A stretch of DNA of 10,494 nt from Pseudomonadota bacterium (lineage in GTDB: Bacteria > Verrucomicrobiota > Verrucomicrobiia > Chthoniobacterales > UBA6821): assembly GCA_009928265.1 (NCBI GenBank), contig RFPR01000069.1:1-10494 (forward strand). The letters run 5' to 3'. Below, in pieces: positions 1 through 8,017 of this stretch (the stretch's first letter is position 1; each line of letters opens with the position of its first letter). The notes beneath the pieces are model-generated. The model had not been told where the DNA came from and ran no database searches. It worked only from the letters and a program-made list of their open reading frames with translations. The position numbers and the translations under genes are program-made.

Positions 1-2747
1 ATGGCGATCGCCAGGGTCTCGTGGGCCTCGGGGCTGAGCGCGCCGAGCGACATGCCGGCCGTGGTGAAGCGGCGGCGGATCTCCTCGATCGACTCGACCT
101 CCTCGATCGGCACCGGGCCCGAAGGAAGGGCGACGAACTCGAGCAGGTTGCGGGGGGAGTGGGGCGTGGAGGCCAGCACCGCGTCGACGTAGGCCTTGTA
201 GTCCTCGGGCTTGTTCGTGCGGACGAAGCTGTGGAAATTCTTGATGACCGGCGGGGTGACGGCGTGAAGCTCGCCTCCGCGGCGGATGCGGTAGAAGCCG
301 GGATCGGCGAGTTGGAGCGCGGCGGCTTCCTTGCCCTCCTCGACAGGAATGGGCGCGGAGTAGGCCATCTCGTGGCGGGCGAGGGATTCGCGGGCGATCT
401 CCTCGAATCCAACACCTTCGATCTGGGTAGGGGTTCCGGAGAAACACTCCTCCACCAGCGCGGTGGAAACGCCGGTCGCCTCGAAGATCTGGGCGCCGCG
501 GTAGCTGCCGATGACGGAGATGCCCATCTTGGACATGATCTTGAGGAGGCCGCTCTGGAGTGCCTTCTTGTAGTTCAGGAGGCTGGTGGCGTAGTCGGTG
601 TCGACCGAACCCTTTTCGATCATCTCGCGGATAGTCTCGAAGGCCAGATACGGATTGATCGCACTGCAGCCGTAGCCGATGAGGCAGGCGAACTGATGAA
701 CGTCGCGGGCCTCTCCCGTCTCACAGACAATGCTGGCGCGCATGCGCTTGCCGACGCGACGGAGGTGATGATGGACGGCGCCGACGGCCAGCAGGGCAGG
801 GATGGCTAGGTTATCAGCGTCGATACCCTTGTCGCTGAGAACCAGAATCCGCGTGCCTTCGTCAATGGCCTGTTCGGCAGCCTTGCAGAGGGCGTGGACG
901 GCAGGGGCAAGCCCAGCCGATCCCGAAGAGGTTTTCCAAAGTGTGGAAAGGGTAGTCGCCTTGTGCTGGCCGCCGATTGCGCGGATAGTTTCAAGCTCCT
1001 CGTTGAAGAGAATCGGGGAGTCGATCGAGACCTGCGAGGCGTGCTCGGGAGTCTCGGAGAGAAGATTGCGCCTCCAGCCCAGGGTGGTGAACAGCGACAT
1101 GACCAGACGTTCTCGGATCGGGTCGATCGGGGGATTGGTAACCTGGGCGAAGAGTTGGCTGAAGTAGGTGTAGAGAAGTCGCGGACGCAGTGAGAGGACC
1201 GCGAGCGGGGTGTCGTCACCCATGGAGCCAACGGCCTCGGCGCCATCCTTGATCATCGGCTTGAAGATCATGTCGAGCTCCTCACTCGTGTAGCCGAAGG
1301 AGACCTGGCGCTGGGTCAGATCGATGATGTCAAGGTCACCGGCAGGCGCCTTGAGTGCATCGGCCTTGGCGGGCGCGATGCGGACGAAATGGTCGTCCAC
1401 CATCTTCCGGTAATTGTGGCGTGTGGCGATCGACTGCTTGATCTCGCGGTCACGCATTAGGATGCCGGCGGCCGTGTCGATGGCAATCATCTCGCCGGGG
1501 GCGAGGCGCCCCTTCTCCACAATCGTGTCCTGATCGAGTCCATCCACACCCATCTCGGAGCCAAGACTGAAGATCCCGTCTTCGGTGATCTGGTAGCGGG
1601 CCGGACGAAGTCCATTGCGATCCAGGCAGGCGCCGATCGTAATACCGTCGGTAAAGACCAACGCGGCAGGACCGTCCCAAGGCTCGCAAAGACAGGTGTG
1701 GTACTCGTAGAAGGCGGCGAGTTCGGGGGAAATCTCCTTGTCACCACGCCAAGCCGGCGGAACCAGCATGGTCATGGAGTGCAGGAGCGAGCGGCCCGAC
1801 ATCGTGAGGACCTCGAGCACGTTGTCGAGGCTGGCGGAATCCGATCCTCCCGGCTGGATGATCGGGTGCAGCAGTTCGATGTCCTCGCCCCAGAAATCGG
1901 CCTTTAGTTCGGCCTCGCGGGCCTGGGTCCAGTTGCGGTTTCCACGAACGGTATTGATCTCGCCGTTGTGCGCCATCATCCGGAAGGGATGGGCCAGCGG
2001 CCAAGTGGGGAAGGTGTTCGTGCTGTAGCGCTGGTGGTAGACGCAGATTGCGGTCTCGTAGTCGGGATCAGAAAGGTCAGGGAAGAACTTCTCGAGCGAC
2101 GAAGAGACAAGCAGCCCCTTATAGACGATGAGGCGATGAGACATCGAGGGGATGTAAAAACCCTCGATCTTGTCGGCGGCAACGCGTTTCTCGATTTCAT
2201 TACGGGCAAGGAAGAGTCGGCGTTCAAACTCATCGGCCGTCATCCCGTCCACCTTGCCGACAAGGACTTGCTCAATGTCGGGCAGCGTCGTGAGGGCCTT
2301 GGTGCCCAGGATCTGCTTGTTGGTGGGAACATCGCGCCAGCCGAAAAGGTAGAACCCCCTCTTTTGGAGGACCTCTTCGGTGATGGCCTTGGCACGGGCC
2401 TTGGCATACTCGTTCTCCTTGGGAAGATACATCACCCCGACACCGAGATCGGTATCGCTGTAGAGGGACTTACCCCAGCTCTCGATGATGGGACGGAAGA
2501 GTTTGTAGGGGATCTGGGTCGAAATGCCGGCCCCGTCGCCGGTGCGGGCGTCGGCGTCAAGGGCACCCCGGTGCATGAGGTTGCAGATGGAACGGAGACC
2601 AATCCTCAGGATCTCATTGGAGCGCTGCCCGCTGATTCGGGCCACCATGCCGACACCGCAGGCGTCTTTTTCGAAGGCCGGGTCATAAAGAGACGTTCCG
2701 CTCTGATGATGGGGCAAGGAATGGTTCATGGCGTTGGAGGTGGTCAT
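1..2747 (-). CDS. gltB: Glutamate synthase large subunit (GltB), 5' 915 codons, runs off the left edge
   Basis: Catalyses the glutamine-amide transfer to 2-oxoglutarate that yields two glutamates; cytoplasmic, the ammonium-assimilation partner of glutamine synthetase. The frame is open from ATG 2747 to the window edge with no stop. Residues 22-33 read YDPAFEKDACGVG; Cys30 is the expected class II amidotransferase nucleophile, exposed after removal of a short propeptide. MHRGA and RTGDGAG follow, as in the family. The central domain carries EPWDGPAA (from residue 355) and DRNGLRPARY. The FMN/2-oxoglutarate barrel begins at the edge with MSLGALSPEAHETLAIA (899-915). Family members are about 1,500 residues, so the rest of the FMN, iron-sulfur and GXGXG parts lie outside. 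I see no clear Shine-Dalgarno before ATG 2747; a second ATG lies six codons downstream. A likely sigma-54 promoter lies upstream. Identity is near certain from sequence resemblance; the start is probable. Confidence 0.96.
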   Translation of the reverse strand, partial: MTTSNAMNHSLPHHQSGTSLYDPAFEKDACGVGMVARISGQRSNEILRIGLRSICNLMHRGALDADARTGDGAGISTQIPYKLFRPIIESWGKSLYSDTDLGVGVMYLPKENEYAKARAKAITEEVLQKRGFYLFGWRDVPTNKQILGTKALTTLPDIEQVLVGKVDGMTADEFERRLFLARNEIEKRVAADKIEGFYIPSMSHRLIVYKGLLVSSSLEKFFPDLSDPDYETAICVYHQRYSTNTFPTWPLAHPFRMMAHNGEINTVRGNRNWTQAREAELKADFWGEDIELLHPIIQPGGSDSASLDNVLEVLTMSGRSLLHSMTMLVPPAWRGDKEISPELAAFYEYHTCLCEPWDGPAALVFTDGITIGACLDRNGLRPARYQITEDGIFSLGSEMGVDGLDQDTIVEKGRLAPGEMIAIDTAAGILMRDREIKQSIATRHNYRKMVDDHFVRIAPAKADALKAPAGDLDIIDLTQRQVSFGYTSEELDMIFKPMIKDGAEAVGSMGDDTPLAVLSLRPRLLYTYFSQLFAQVTNPPIDPIRERLVMSLFTTLGWRRNLLSETPEHASQVSIDSPILFNEELETIRAIGGQHKATTLSTLWKTSSGSAGLAPAVHALCKAAEQAIDEGTRILVLSDKGIDADNLAIPALLAVGAVHHHLRRVGKRMRASIVCETGEARDVHQFACLIGYGCSAINPYLAFETIREMIEKGSVDTDYATSLLNYKKALQSGLLKIMSKMGISVIGSYRGAQIFEATGVSTALVEECFSGTPTQIEGVGFEEIARESLARHEMAYSAPIPVEEGKEAAALQLADPGFYRIRRGGELHAVTPPVIKNFHSFVRTNKPEDYKAYVDAVLASTPHSPRNLLEFVALPSGPVPIEEVESIEEIRRRFTTAGMSLGALSPEAHETLAIA

Positions 2748-2846
2748 GGTATGCGTCGGCAAGGACCCACCCTTTTACTTCGGAAATCCGTGAAAGGGAG
2801 AATTCTGGCGAACTGTAGAATGTCGCGGATGGCGTCCTCCCTCGCA

Positions 2847-2863
2847 AGCAAATGGCGTTCCAA
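2847..2863 (-). promoter_or_regulatory. Probable sigma-54 (RpoN) promoter for gltB
   Basis: Read on the minus strand the site is TTGGAACGCCATTTGCT. It agrees with the consensus YTGGCACGRNNNTTGCW except at two positions (A for C at position 5, C for R at position 9). It keeps the required GG and GC with ten bases between them. Transcription would begin near 2836, giving a leader of about 90 bases before ATG 2747. Control by sigma-54 suits a nitrogen-assimilation gene. Assignment is by motif only. Confidence 0.5.
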
Positions 2864-2888
2864 AAGCAGGGTTTTTTGAAGATCCCAG

Positions 2889-2938
2889 CGGAATGATTCC
2901 GTTCCCAACCTTGAAATGTGACGCCTTCATGTTTCAAG
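2889..2938. promoter_or_regulatory. Two inverted repeats between gltB and the aldo/keto reductase, possible activator sites
   Basis: First repeat: CGGAATGATTCCG at 2889..2901, a 13-base palindrome with one central base. Second: CTTGAAA at 2910..2916 paired with TTTCAAG at 2932..2938, 15 bases between. They lie roughly 50 to 100 bases upstream of the predicted gltB start, where enhancer-binding activators of sigma-54 usually bind. They also lie just before the divergent operon, so they could serve either side. Neither matches the enteric NtrC consensus. The role is inference. Confidence 0.3.
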
Positions 2939-2955
2939 TCTGATAGCCACCCTCC

Positions 2956-3969
2956 ATGTCCACGCCGCATCTCGCCTCACCAGATCGCTACGAGCACCCC
3001 GATTTTTTCGCCCGATGCGGAAAGTCGGGGCTCCTGCTTCCCAGGATCTCCCTGGGCCTCTGGCATAACTTCGGGGATGTCGATGACTTTGCCGTGGCGA
3101 GATCGATCGTCCTGCGCGCCTTTGACCTTGGGGTCACCCATTTTGATCTGGCAAACAACTACGGGCCGCCGCCCGGTTCCGCCGAGTCAAACTTTGGCAA
3201 GATGCTCTCTTCGGATCTAGCCGCCTACCGTGATGAGATGATCATCTCCACAAAGGCCGGTTACACGATGTGGGCCGGCCCCTACGGGGACTGGGGATCG
3301 CGGAAGTACCTCCTTGCGTCGCTCGACCAGTCGCTCAAGCGAATGGGACTGGAGTACGTCGATATCTTCTATAGCCACCGGATGGATCCCCTCACCCCGC
3401 TTGAGGAAACCATGGGCGCGCTGACCCATGCAGTCCGCTCCGGAAAAGCCCTCTATGCAGGGGTCTCCAATTACGATCCGGAAACCACCGCGCGTGCAGC
3501 CTCGCTACTCTGCGAAGCGGGAACTCCGCTCCTCATTCACCAACCGAAATACAACATGTTCGAGCGAACCGCAGAGCACGGCCTGCTCGACGTCCTGGAA
3601 TTCGAGGGCGTCGGATGCATCCCCTTCTCCCCGCTGGCCCAGGGTCTGCTCACAGGGCGGTACCTCGGGGGGATCCCCGGCGATGCCCGCGCCTCCAAGG
3701 GCCACGGTTTTCTCAAGCCCAAATGGGTCAAACCCGAATTGATCGCCCAAGTGACTCAACTCGGCGAACTGGCCGCACGTCGCGGCCAATCCATCGCCCA
3801 ACTTGCCCTGGCCTGGGTGCTCCGCGACCCACGGGTGACCACCGCGCTCATCGGTGCCAGTAAAATCACCCAACTGGAGGAGTGCGTTGCGGCAGCATCA
3901 AACACCTCCTTCGACTCCTCGGAACTCGCCGAAATCGATGTGATCCTTGGCAACTCCGCCACGACTTGA
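2956..3969 (+). CDS. Aldo/keto reductase, YghZ/Gpr type
   Basis: NADPH-dependent carbonyl reductase of 337 aa, cytoplasmic. It is recognisably close to E. coli YghZ (L-glyceraldehyde 3-phosphate reductase): the stretches SLGLWHNFG, THFDLANNYGPPPGSAE, LIHQPKYN and SPLAQGLLTGRYL follow that family almost word for word. The aldo/keto reductase tetrad is visible as Asp64, Tyr69, Lys100 (ISTKAG) and His141 (YSHR). GRYLGGIPGDAR and LIGASKITQLEE are in the cofactor-binding C-terminal half. The length matches the family. The start at 2956 gives the expected N-terminus (SPDRYEHPDFFARCGKSGL), though no Shine-Dalgarno is visible. It is the first gene of a coupled operon; its stop overlaps the next start. 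The substrate here is unproven; methylglyoxal or other small aldehydes are also possible. Confidence 0.93.
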   Translation: MSTPHLASPDRYEHPDFFARCGKSGLLLPRISLGLWHNFGDVDDFAVARSIVLRAFDLGVTHFDLANNYGPPPGSAESNFGKMLSSDLAAYRDEMIISTKAGYTMWAGPYGDWGSRKYLLASLDQSLKRMGLEYVDIFYSHRMDPLTPLEETMGALTHAVRSGKALYAGVSNYDPETTARAASLLCEAGTPLLIHQPKYNMFERTAEHGLLDVLEFEGVGCIPFSPLAQGLLTGRYLGGIPGDARASKGHGFLKPKWVKPELIAQVTQLGELAARRGQSIAQLALAWVLRDPRVTTALIGASKITQLEECVAAASNTSFDSSELAEIDVILGNSATT

Positions 3970-5306
3970 TCCCGACTGCACCCTCCGACGCGGACAGGAA
4001 CTGGCGTCTCTTCCTCTGGTTCCGCGTCCTCTTTTCGGCGCGCTTTTATTACCCGGTTCTGGCCGTCCTGTTTCTCGATCTTGGTCTCACCGCCACCCAG
4101 TACACGCTGCTTAATGTCGCCTGGGCGGCCGCGAGCCTGCTATCCGACGTGCCCGCCGGAGTGCTTGCCGATCGGATCGGCCGAAAACCGCTATTGATTG
4201 CGGCCGGGTGCTGCATGGTTACCGAGATGGCGATTCTCTGCGTTGCCCCTCGTGACGGAGGGGTGGTTCTCTTTCTCTTCTGCCTGGCAAATCGGATCCT
4301 GAGTGGTCTCGCCGAGGGATTGGCCAGCGGGGCCGATGAGGCCATCGTCTATGACTCCTTGGCCGAGCGTGGACGCACCGGCGAATGGAACGCAGTCCTT
4401 GAGCAACTGACACGCTGGCAGTCGGTGGGATTCATGGTCGCCATGCTCGCAGGAGGGGCGGTGTATGCACCCGGCTTCGTGAACGGAGCGCTCAGCCTAG
4501 TCGGTATCCATGCCTCCTTGGATCAGGCGACCACACTACGCTTTCCAGTAGCCCTCACACTCCTAAGCGCCGTCGGGGTACTGCTGCTGGCGTTGAATTT
4601 CCGTGAACCACTACGTCGCAATCCCCATGCCGTGGAGGATGCCGAGGGGCATCATGCCTCCTCCATTACTGGCGCCTACGCCTTCGTGATCCGGGCCGGA
4701 CGTTGGCTACTCGGCAGTCCGGTTGCCCTCTTTGTCGTCTGCGCGGGATTCGTCCTAGAGAGCGCCGTCCGCCTTTTCCTCACCTTCAGCAGTTCCTATT
4801 TCCGGCTGATAGGGATTCCCGAGATCGCTTTCGGTGTGCTGGGGGCGGCCATGGGAGGAATTGGGTTTTTTGTGTCACCATGGGCCCGGCGACTCGTCTC
4901 TACACGGAGCATCAACGGCGCCTTCACGATCATCGGCATGATTGTGCTGACGGGCTTGGTCGGCGTCGCCCTGCACCCCCCATACTGGGGCGTGATCTTC
5001 GGCTTCCTGCTCGGCGGGGCAATGACCCTCATCGGCTTCAGCGTCTCGACGTATCTCAACACTCTTGTCGACTCGCATCACCGAGCCACAGTTCTTTCTT
5101 TCAAGGGACTCGCCTTCAACTTTGCCTACGGAGGCATCAGCCTCCTCTTTGCGCTGGCCCTTCGGTTCGTACCGGGAGCCACGGCACAGGACCAACTGGC
5201 GAATGCCTTTGCCTTGGTTCCTTACTGGCTGGTGCTCGTCTGGATTATTCTGCTTGTCGGATTCCGCAAGCACCGGAATCTCATCACAATGGGGAGAACC
5301 TCATGA
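3966..5306 (+). CDS. Major facilitator superfamily (MFS) transporter
   Basis: Inner-membrane transporter of about 446 aa with some twelve hydrophobic segments. MFS motif A appears as GVLADRIGRK (residues 65-74, Asp69) in the loop after the second helix. DEAIVYDS (124-131) lies after the fourth or fifth helix. I place the start at TTG 3966, which overlaps the reductase stop in TTGA. The frame also allows ATG 3882, but that would add 28 residues overlapping the upstream gene (GSIKHLLRLLGTRRNR), with no hydrophobic or family character. The lack of a Shine-Dalgarno and the overlap suggest translational coupling. The next gene overlaps by ATGA. The substrate cannot be told from sequence; a sugar, drug or metabolite exporter is possible. 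Confidence 0.88.
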   Translation: MIPTAPSDADRNWRLFLWFRVLFSARFYYPVLAVLFLDLGLTATQYTLLNVAWAAASLLSDVPAGVLADRIGRKPLLIAAGCCMVTEMAILCVAPRDGGVVLFLFCLANRILSGLAEGLASGADEAIVYDSLAERGRTGEWNAVLEQLTRWQSVGFMVAMLAGGAVYAPGFVNGALSLVGIHASLDQATTLRFPVALTLLSAVGVLLLALNFREPLRRNPHAVEDAEGHHASSITGAYAFVIRAGRWLLGSPVALFVVCAGFVLESAVRLFLTFSSSYFRLIGIPEIAFGVLGAAMGGIGFFVSPWARRLVSTRSINGAFTIIGMIVLTGLVGVALHPPYWGVIFGFLLGGAMTLIGFSVSTYLNTLVDSHHRATVLSFKGLAFNFAYGGISLLFALALRFVPGATAQDQLANAFALVPYWLVLVWIILLVGFRKHRNLITMGRTS

Positions 5307-5869
5307 TCCTTGTCTTTCACAAACCCTACGGGGTCCTCTCGCAGTTCACGCCCGACGGCTCGCCCAATCGAACGCTGGCGGATTTCGGATTTCCCAAAGG
5401 GGTCTACCCGATCGGGCGTCTGGATGCCGATTCTGAGGGGCTCCTCTTACTGAGTGATGAGACAGGGCTAAATACCCGCCTGCTCGATCCTGAGCATGGG
5501 CACTCGCGGCGATACTGGGCCCAGGTGGAAAGGGTCCCGACTGCCAAGGCGCTGGCGCAACTCTCGGGCGGCGTGACGATCCAGGATTACAAAACCCGCC
5601 CCTGCAAGGTCCGACTTCTAGATCCTCAGCCCGAAGTTCCTCCGCGCGATCCTCCGATCCGCGTTCGCAAGAGCGTTCCCGACTGCTGGATCGAGCTCGA
5701 ACTCACAGAGGGAAAAAACCGTCAGGTGCGCCGCATGACCGCTTCGATAGACCATCCCACCCTCCGTTTGCTGCGTGTGCAGATCGGATCCCTCGAGTTG
5801 GGCGGACTCGCGCCGGGAGCATGGAGGGAGCTTGCCGCTGCCGAGCGGGATCTGATTTTTAAAACCTGA
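5303..5869 (+). CDS. rluE: 23S rRNA pseudouridine synthase, RluE type
   Basis: Isomerises one uridine of 23S rRNA to pseudouridine (U2457 in E. coli). The protein is 188 aa, RsuA/RluE family, without an S4 domain. Residues 3-15 (LVFHKPYGVLSQF) match the family start. GRLDADSEGLLLL (38-50) holds the catalytic Asp41. DPPIRVRKSVPDCWIELEL and EGKNRQVRRMTA (136-147) are typical of RluE, followed by HPTLRLLRVQIG. The start ATG 5303 overlaps the transporter stop (ATGA) and has GGGGAG a few bases upstream. The frame stays open far upstream of 5303, but that part is a shadow of the transporter gene. The gene ends 13 bases from the convergent FmdB-like gene; I see no convincing terminator there. Confidence 0.92.
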   Translation: MILVFHKPYGVLSQFTPDGSPNRTLADFGFPKGVYPIGRLDADSEGLLLLSDETGLNTRLLDPEHGHSRRYWAQVERVPTAKALAQLSGGVTIQDYKTRPCKVRLLDPQPEVPPRDPPIRVRKSVPDCWIELELTEGKNRQVRRMTASIDHPTLRLLRVQIGSLELGGLAPGAWRELAAAERDLIFKT

Positions 5870-5882
5870 CCTGAAAACTGCC

Positions 5883-6125
5883 TCAGTGATGGCAGCCGCA
5901 GCCTGATCCGCAACCCCCGCCCGAGGATGGTCGCTGAGGAGCAGGAGCAGGGGCCGATCCACCCTTGGAAACAAAGCCGAATCCACCGGTAATCACACGG
6001 CGCACAGGAACACCCGTCTGGGGATGTGTGGTGAGGGGCGCGTCCTTCATGCTCTGCTGCACCTCGAAGGTCTGCGGCTCCTCGCCCTGTTTGGAGGGAA
6101 TCGTCTCGTAGAGATAGGTCGCCAT
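5883..6125 (-). CDS. FmdB-like small protein lacking N-terminal zinc-ribbon cysteines
   Basis: 80 aa. It follows the FmdB/zinc-ribbon regulatory family in layout: MATYLYETI at the start, FEVQQSMKDAPLTTHPQTGVPVRRVITGGFGF in the middle. The positions where that family has CxxC pairs are other residues here (TI, HPQTG). The C-terminus is Pro/Ala/Ser/Gly-rich and ends in cysteines and histidines (Cys72, Cys76, Cys78, His79, His80), which could bind metal. Function is unknown; FmdB was named as a putative formamidase regulator, but most relatives are uncharacterised. No Shine-Dalgarno is visible. The gene is convergent with rluE and divergent from the recombinase, so it marks the last chromosomal-type gene before the accessory region. 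Confidence 0.8.
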   Translation of the reverse strand: MATYLYETIPSKQGEEPQTFEVQQSMKDAPLTTHPQTGVPVRRVITGGFGFVSKGGSAPAPAPQRPSSGGGCGSGCGCHH

Positions 6126-6198
6126 GATTGTGGAAAATGGTGCGCGATACAGGGTTCGAATACGTAGTTTTTACAGAGAAGAACTCGCTATTTGACCC

Positions 6199-6219
6199 AA
6201 AGGTAACAAAAAGGTAACA
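6199..6219. repeat. Tandem direct repeat AAAGGTAACA x2 before the recombinase gene
   Basis: AAAGGTAACA occurs at 6199..6208 and 6210..6219, an 11-base period or about one helical turn, ending eight bases before ATG 6228. Repeats of this spacing next to a tyrosine recombinase gene could be binding sites for the recombinase or an excisionase, or autoregulatory sites. The remainder of 6126..6227 contains an isolated tRNA T-loop-like GGTTCGAAT (about 6154) but no tRNA. Confidence 0.4.
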
Positions 6220-6227
6220 ATTGGGGC

Positions 6228-7628
6228 ATGAAAAGACCCCGTGTTGCAGCGAAGGCGAAGGGACGTGGGCCAGTGGAGATCATCAAGGAAAAGACCGCCA
6301 GCATTCCGATTTACGATGCCGGTGGTGGCCGATTCATAGCCGCCTACTACGCCGAGGGGAAGCGAAAGCTGGTCAAGTTCAAGTCCCTGGAGGCAGCCAA
6401 GGCTGGAGCCAAGGAGATCATCCAGACCCTCACCACGGGGGTGGCCCATGTGGCCGCTTTTACCCCAAAGGAAACCGCCTCCATCAACGATGCGGTCGAT
6501 ATCCTCACCCCACTGGAAATCTCCCTTACCGATGCCGTCCGGCAATTTGCCGAAGCCCACAAAATCCTCGGGGGTGGCTCCATCGTTTCTGCCGCCCAGT
6601 TCTATGCGAAGCACCTCGAAGAGGAGAATCGCAGAGGTGCCCTCACCCCGATCACCTTCCCGGAACTCACGACCAAGTTCCTCGAATCGATCAAGGGAAC
6701 CAAATCGAGTCGCTACATACTCGACCTCAAGTCGAAGCTCAAGAAGGCCTCTGGGGTCTTCAAGGGCCAGATCCGAGGTATCAGGGCCGATGACATCGAC
6801 GAGTGGCTCTCAGGCATGAAGAAGGCCTCTGGCCGTACCAAGAACAACTACCGGATGGCCCTGCTGACCCTCTTCTCCTACGCGAGGGACAAGAAGCACC
6901 TCCCACGAGGGGAAAAGACCGAGGCAGAGTTTGCCACCCGCTACGATGACAAGGGGGGCGACATCGGGATCTACACCCCCGATCAGTTCCGCATCCTGCT
7001 GGAGAATATCGAGGAGCGGTTTATCCCCTTCATCGCTCTGGGAGGGTTTGCAGGACTCCGGACCATCGAAATCCTCAGGTTAGAGTGGAAAGACGTCTGG
7101 TTCGACAAGGGGGTCATTGAGGTTGGCAAGGACAAGGCCAAGACCGCCACCCGGCGACTGGCACCCATCGTCCCCGCTCTGGAGGCGTGGCTGAAGCCCC
7201 GAGCCAAGACCGGTCCGATCCTCCCCGGTATCCGAGACGAGTTCCACTTCACCAAGCTCTTCAAGGATGCCACCTCCAAGCTGGTCGATGCCCAGGACGA
7301 ACCCTTGGTGACCCTTGTCCACAATGGCCTCCGTCACTCCTTCTGCTCCTACCGGTTGGCTGTCACCAAGTCGGCAGCTCAAGTCTCCTTGGAGGCGGGG
7401 AACTCCCCCAAGATGCTCTTCGAGAACTACCGGGAGTTGGTGACCGAGAAGGCCGCAAAGGAATACTTCGGCATCCTCCCTGAGAAGAAGGGCACCAAGG
7501 GTTCCAAAGGTAAAGCCAAGGGGGCCGGGAAGACTTCGGCGAAGCCCCCCTTCGGGAAAGTTCTCCGACGCCCAGCTAGCTCTTCGGCAAGTTCCAAGCG
7601 TATCCAGAAGCACAGACCAGCGAAATAA
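6228..7628 (+). CDS. Tyrosine recombinase / site-specific integrase
   Basis: 466 aa, DNA-cutting and rejoining enzyme. An N-terminal arm-type region (about 30-110) is followed by a core-binding SAM-like domain (about 140-225, TFPELTTKFLES to LTLFSYARDKKHL). The catalytic domain starts near 245. Visible catalytic elements: Arg278 in GFAGLRTIEILRLEW; a beta-hairpin lysine in VGKDKAKTATRRLAP (probably Lys305); Arg369 in NGLRHSFCSYRLA; Tyr401 in ENYRELVT. The His before the second Arg is Asn366 and the box III His/Trp is Asn392 (EAGNSP), giving R-K-N-R-N-Y. I recall this form from integrases of Verrucomicrobiota and relatives. A Lys/Ser/Gly-rich tail (about 420-466) may bind DNA. It is not an integron integrase: the IntI-specific insert near box II is absent. 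It lies beside the integron and probably belongs to an island. Confidence 0.9.
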   Translation: MKRPRVAAKAKGRGPVEIIKEKTASIPIYDAGGGRFIAAYYAEGKRKLVKFKSLEAAKAGAKEIIQTLTTGVAHVAAFTPKETASINDAVDILTPLEISLTDAVRQFAEAHKILGGGSIVSAAQFYAKHLEEENRRGALTPITFPELTTKFLESIKGTKSSRYILDLKSKLKKASGVFKGQIRGIRADDIDEWLSGMKKASGRTKNNYRMALLTLFSYARDKKHLPRGEKTEAEFATRYDDKGGDIGIYTPDQFRILLENIEERFIPFIALGGFAGLRTIEILRLEWKDVWFDKGVIEVGKDKAKTATRRLAPIVPALEAWLKPRAKTGPILPGIRDEFHFTKLFKDATSKLVDAQDEPLVTLVHNGLRHSFCSYRLAVTKSAAQVSLEAGNSPKMLFENYRELVTEKAAKEYFGILPEKKGTKGSKGKAKGAGKTSAKPPFGKVLRRPASSSASSKRIQKHRPAK

Positions 7629-7689
7629 CCGCGATATTGTGCGAGAGCTGACACCGGCCCGAAGGAGAGCAGGACAAATCATTGCGTGA

Positions 7690-8004
7690 TCAATCCATCG
7701 GGCCCACCTCCCAGAAAAATAACTCCAAGGCTTTACTGGCTTGGACAACCTGCCATACAGCCTTGCCTTCGCGCACCAGCAGTTCTAGGAATTGCTCCAC
7801 ATTGTCGCGTCGCGCCTGATCCCACCTCCTCAGTTTGACGAATCCAATGAACTTCCTCATCCAGTTGCTGAGAAAATCATGCTTCCCGGCCACGACGCCA
7901 CGCGCGAGCAAACCCTGCGAAAATCGGCCCCACCGCTCATCCCACTGCTTATCGGGCTTGTTGGAACCAAAGGAACCACTGCCAATCAACGGTTTATCGT
8001 TCAT
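7690..8004 (-). CDS. Truncated integron-integrase-like protein (core-binding domain only)
   Basis: 104 aa. Residues 42-98 (HDFLSNWMRKFIGFVKLRRW, then NVEQFLELLVREGKAVWQVVQASKALELFF) have the helical pattern of the N-terminal core-binding domain of tyrosine recombinases. The FLxxL and WQxxQAxxALxLF pattern resembles integron integrases of planctomycete type. It ends at TGA 7692..7690, before any catalytic Arg, His or Tyr. I find no continuation in other frames in the 61 bases before the neighbouring recombinase stop. Full IntI proteins are about 320 aa or more. Its position and divergent direction next to an attI-like site are exactly those of intI. I read it as a relic of intI, possibly still made as a DNA-binding fragment. 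Family assignment is moderate; a standalone SAM-like protein is the alternative. Confidence 0.6.
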   Translation of the reverse strand: MNDKPLIGSGSFGSNKPDKQWDERWGRFSQGLLARGVVAGKHDFLSNWMRKFIGFVKLRRWDQARRDNVEQFLELLVREGKAVWQVVQASKALELFFWEVGPMD

Positions 8005-8017
8005 CCAGGAAAGCGGT

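Noticed and set aside
21..2879. Long rightward open frames such as 21..809 and 1968..2879
   Set aside because: They are antisense to the continuous gltB frame, and their Gly/Val/Ala/Asp-rich translations match no family; they result from GC-rich codon bias.
3882..3965. Upstream ATG start for the MFS transporter
   Set aside because: It would overlap the reductase by 88 bases and add a basic non-family leader; the TTG at the stop codon is more plausible.
4703..5302. Upstream extension of the rluE frame
   Set aside because: The extra residues overlap the transporter gene and are Arg/His/Pro-rich nonsense; ATG 5303 fits the family N-terminus and the ATGA overlap.
6150..6170. T-loop-like GGTTCGAAT, a possible tRNA end or attachment site
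   Set aside because: The flanking bases do not pair as a T-stem and no acceptor or anticodon arm is visible on either strand.
7656..7704. GGCCCGA and TCGGGCC inverted repeat between the recombinase and the integrase relic
   Set aside because: The arms are 35 bases apart and there is no T-run; it is too weak to call a terminator or an element end, though it covers the truncation point.
7080..7748. Leftward open frame of 222 codons
   Set aside because: It is antisense to the recombinase, whose motifs are clear, and it shows no family resemblance.
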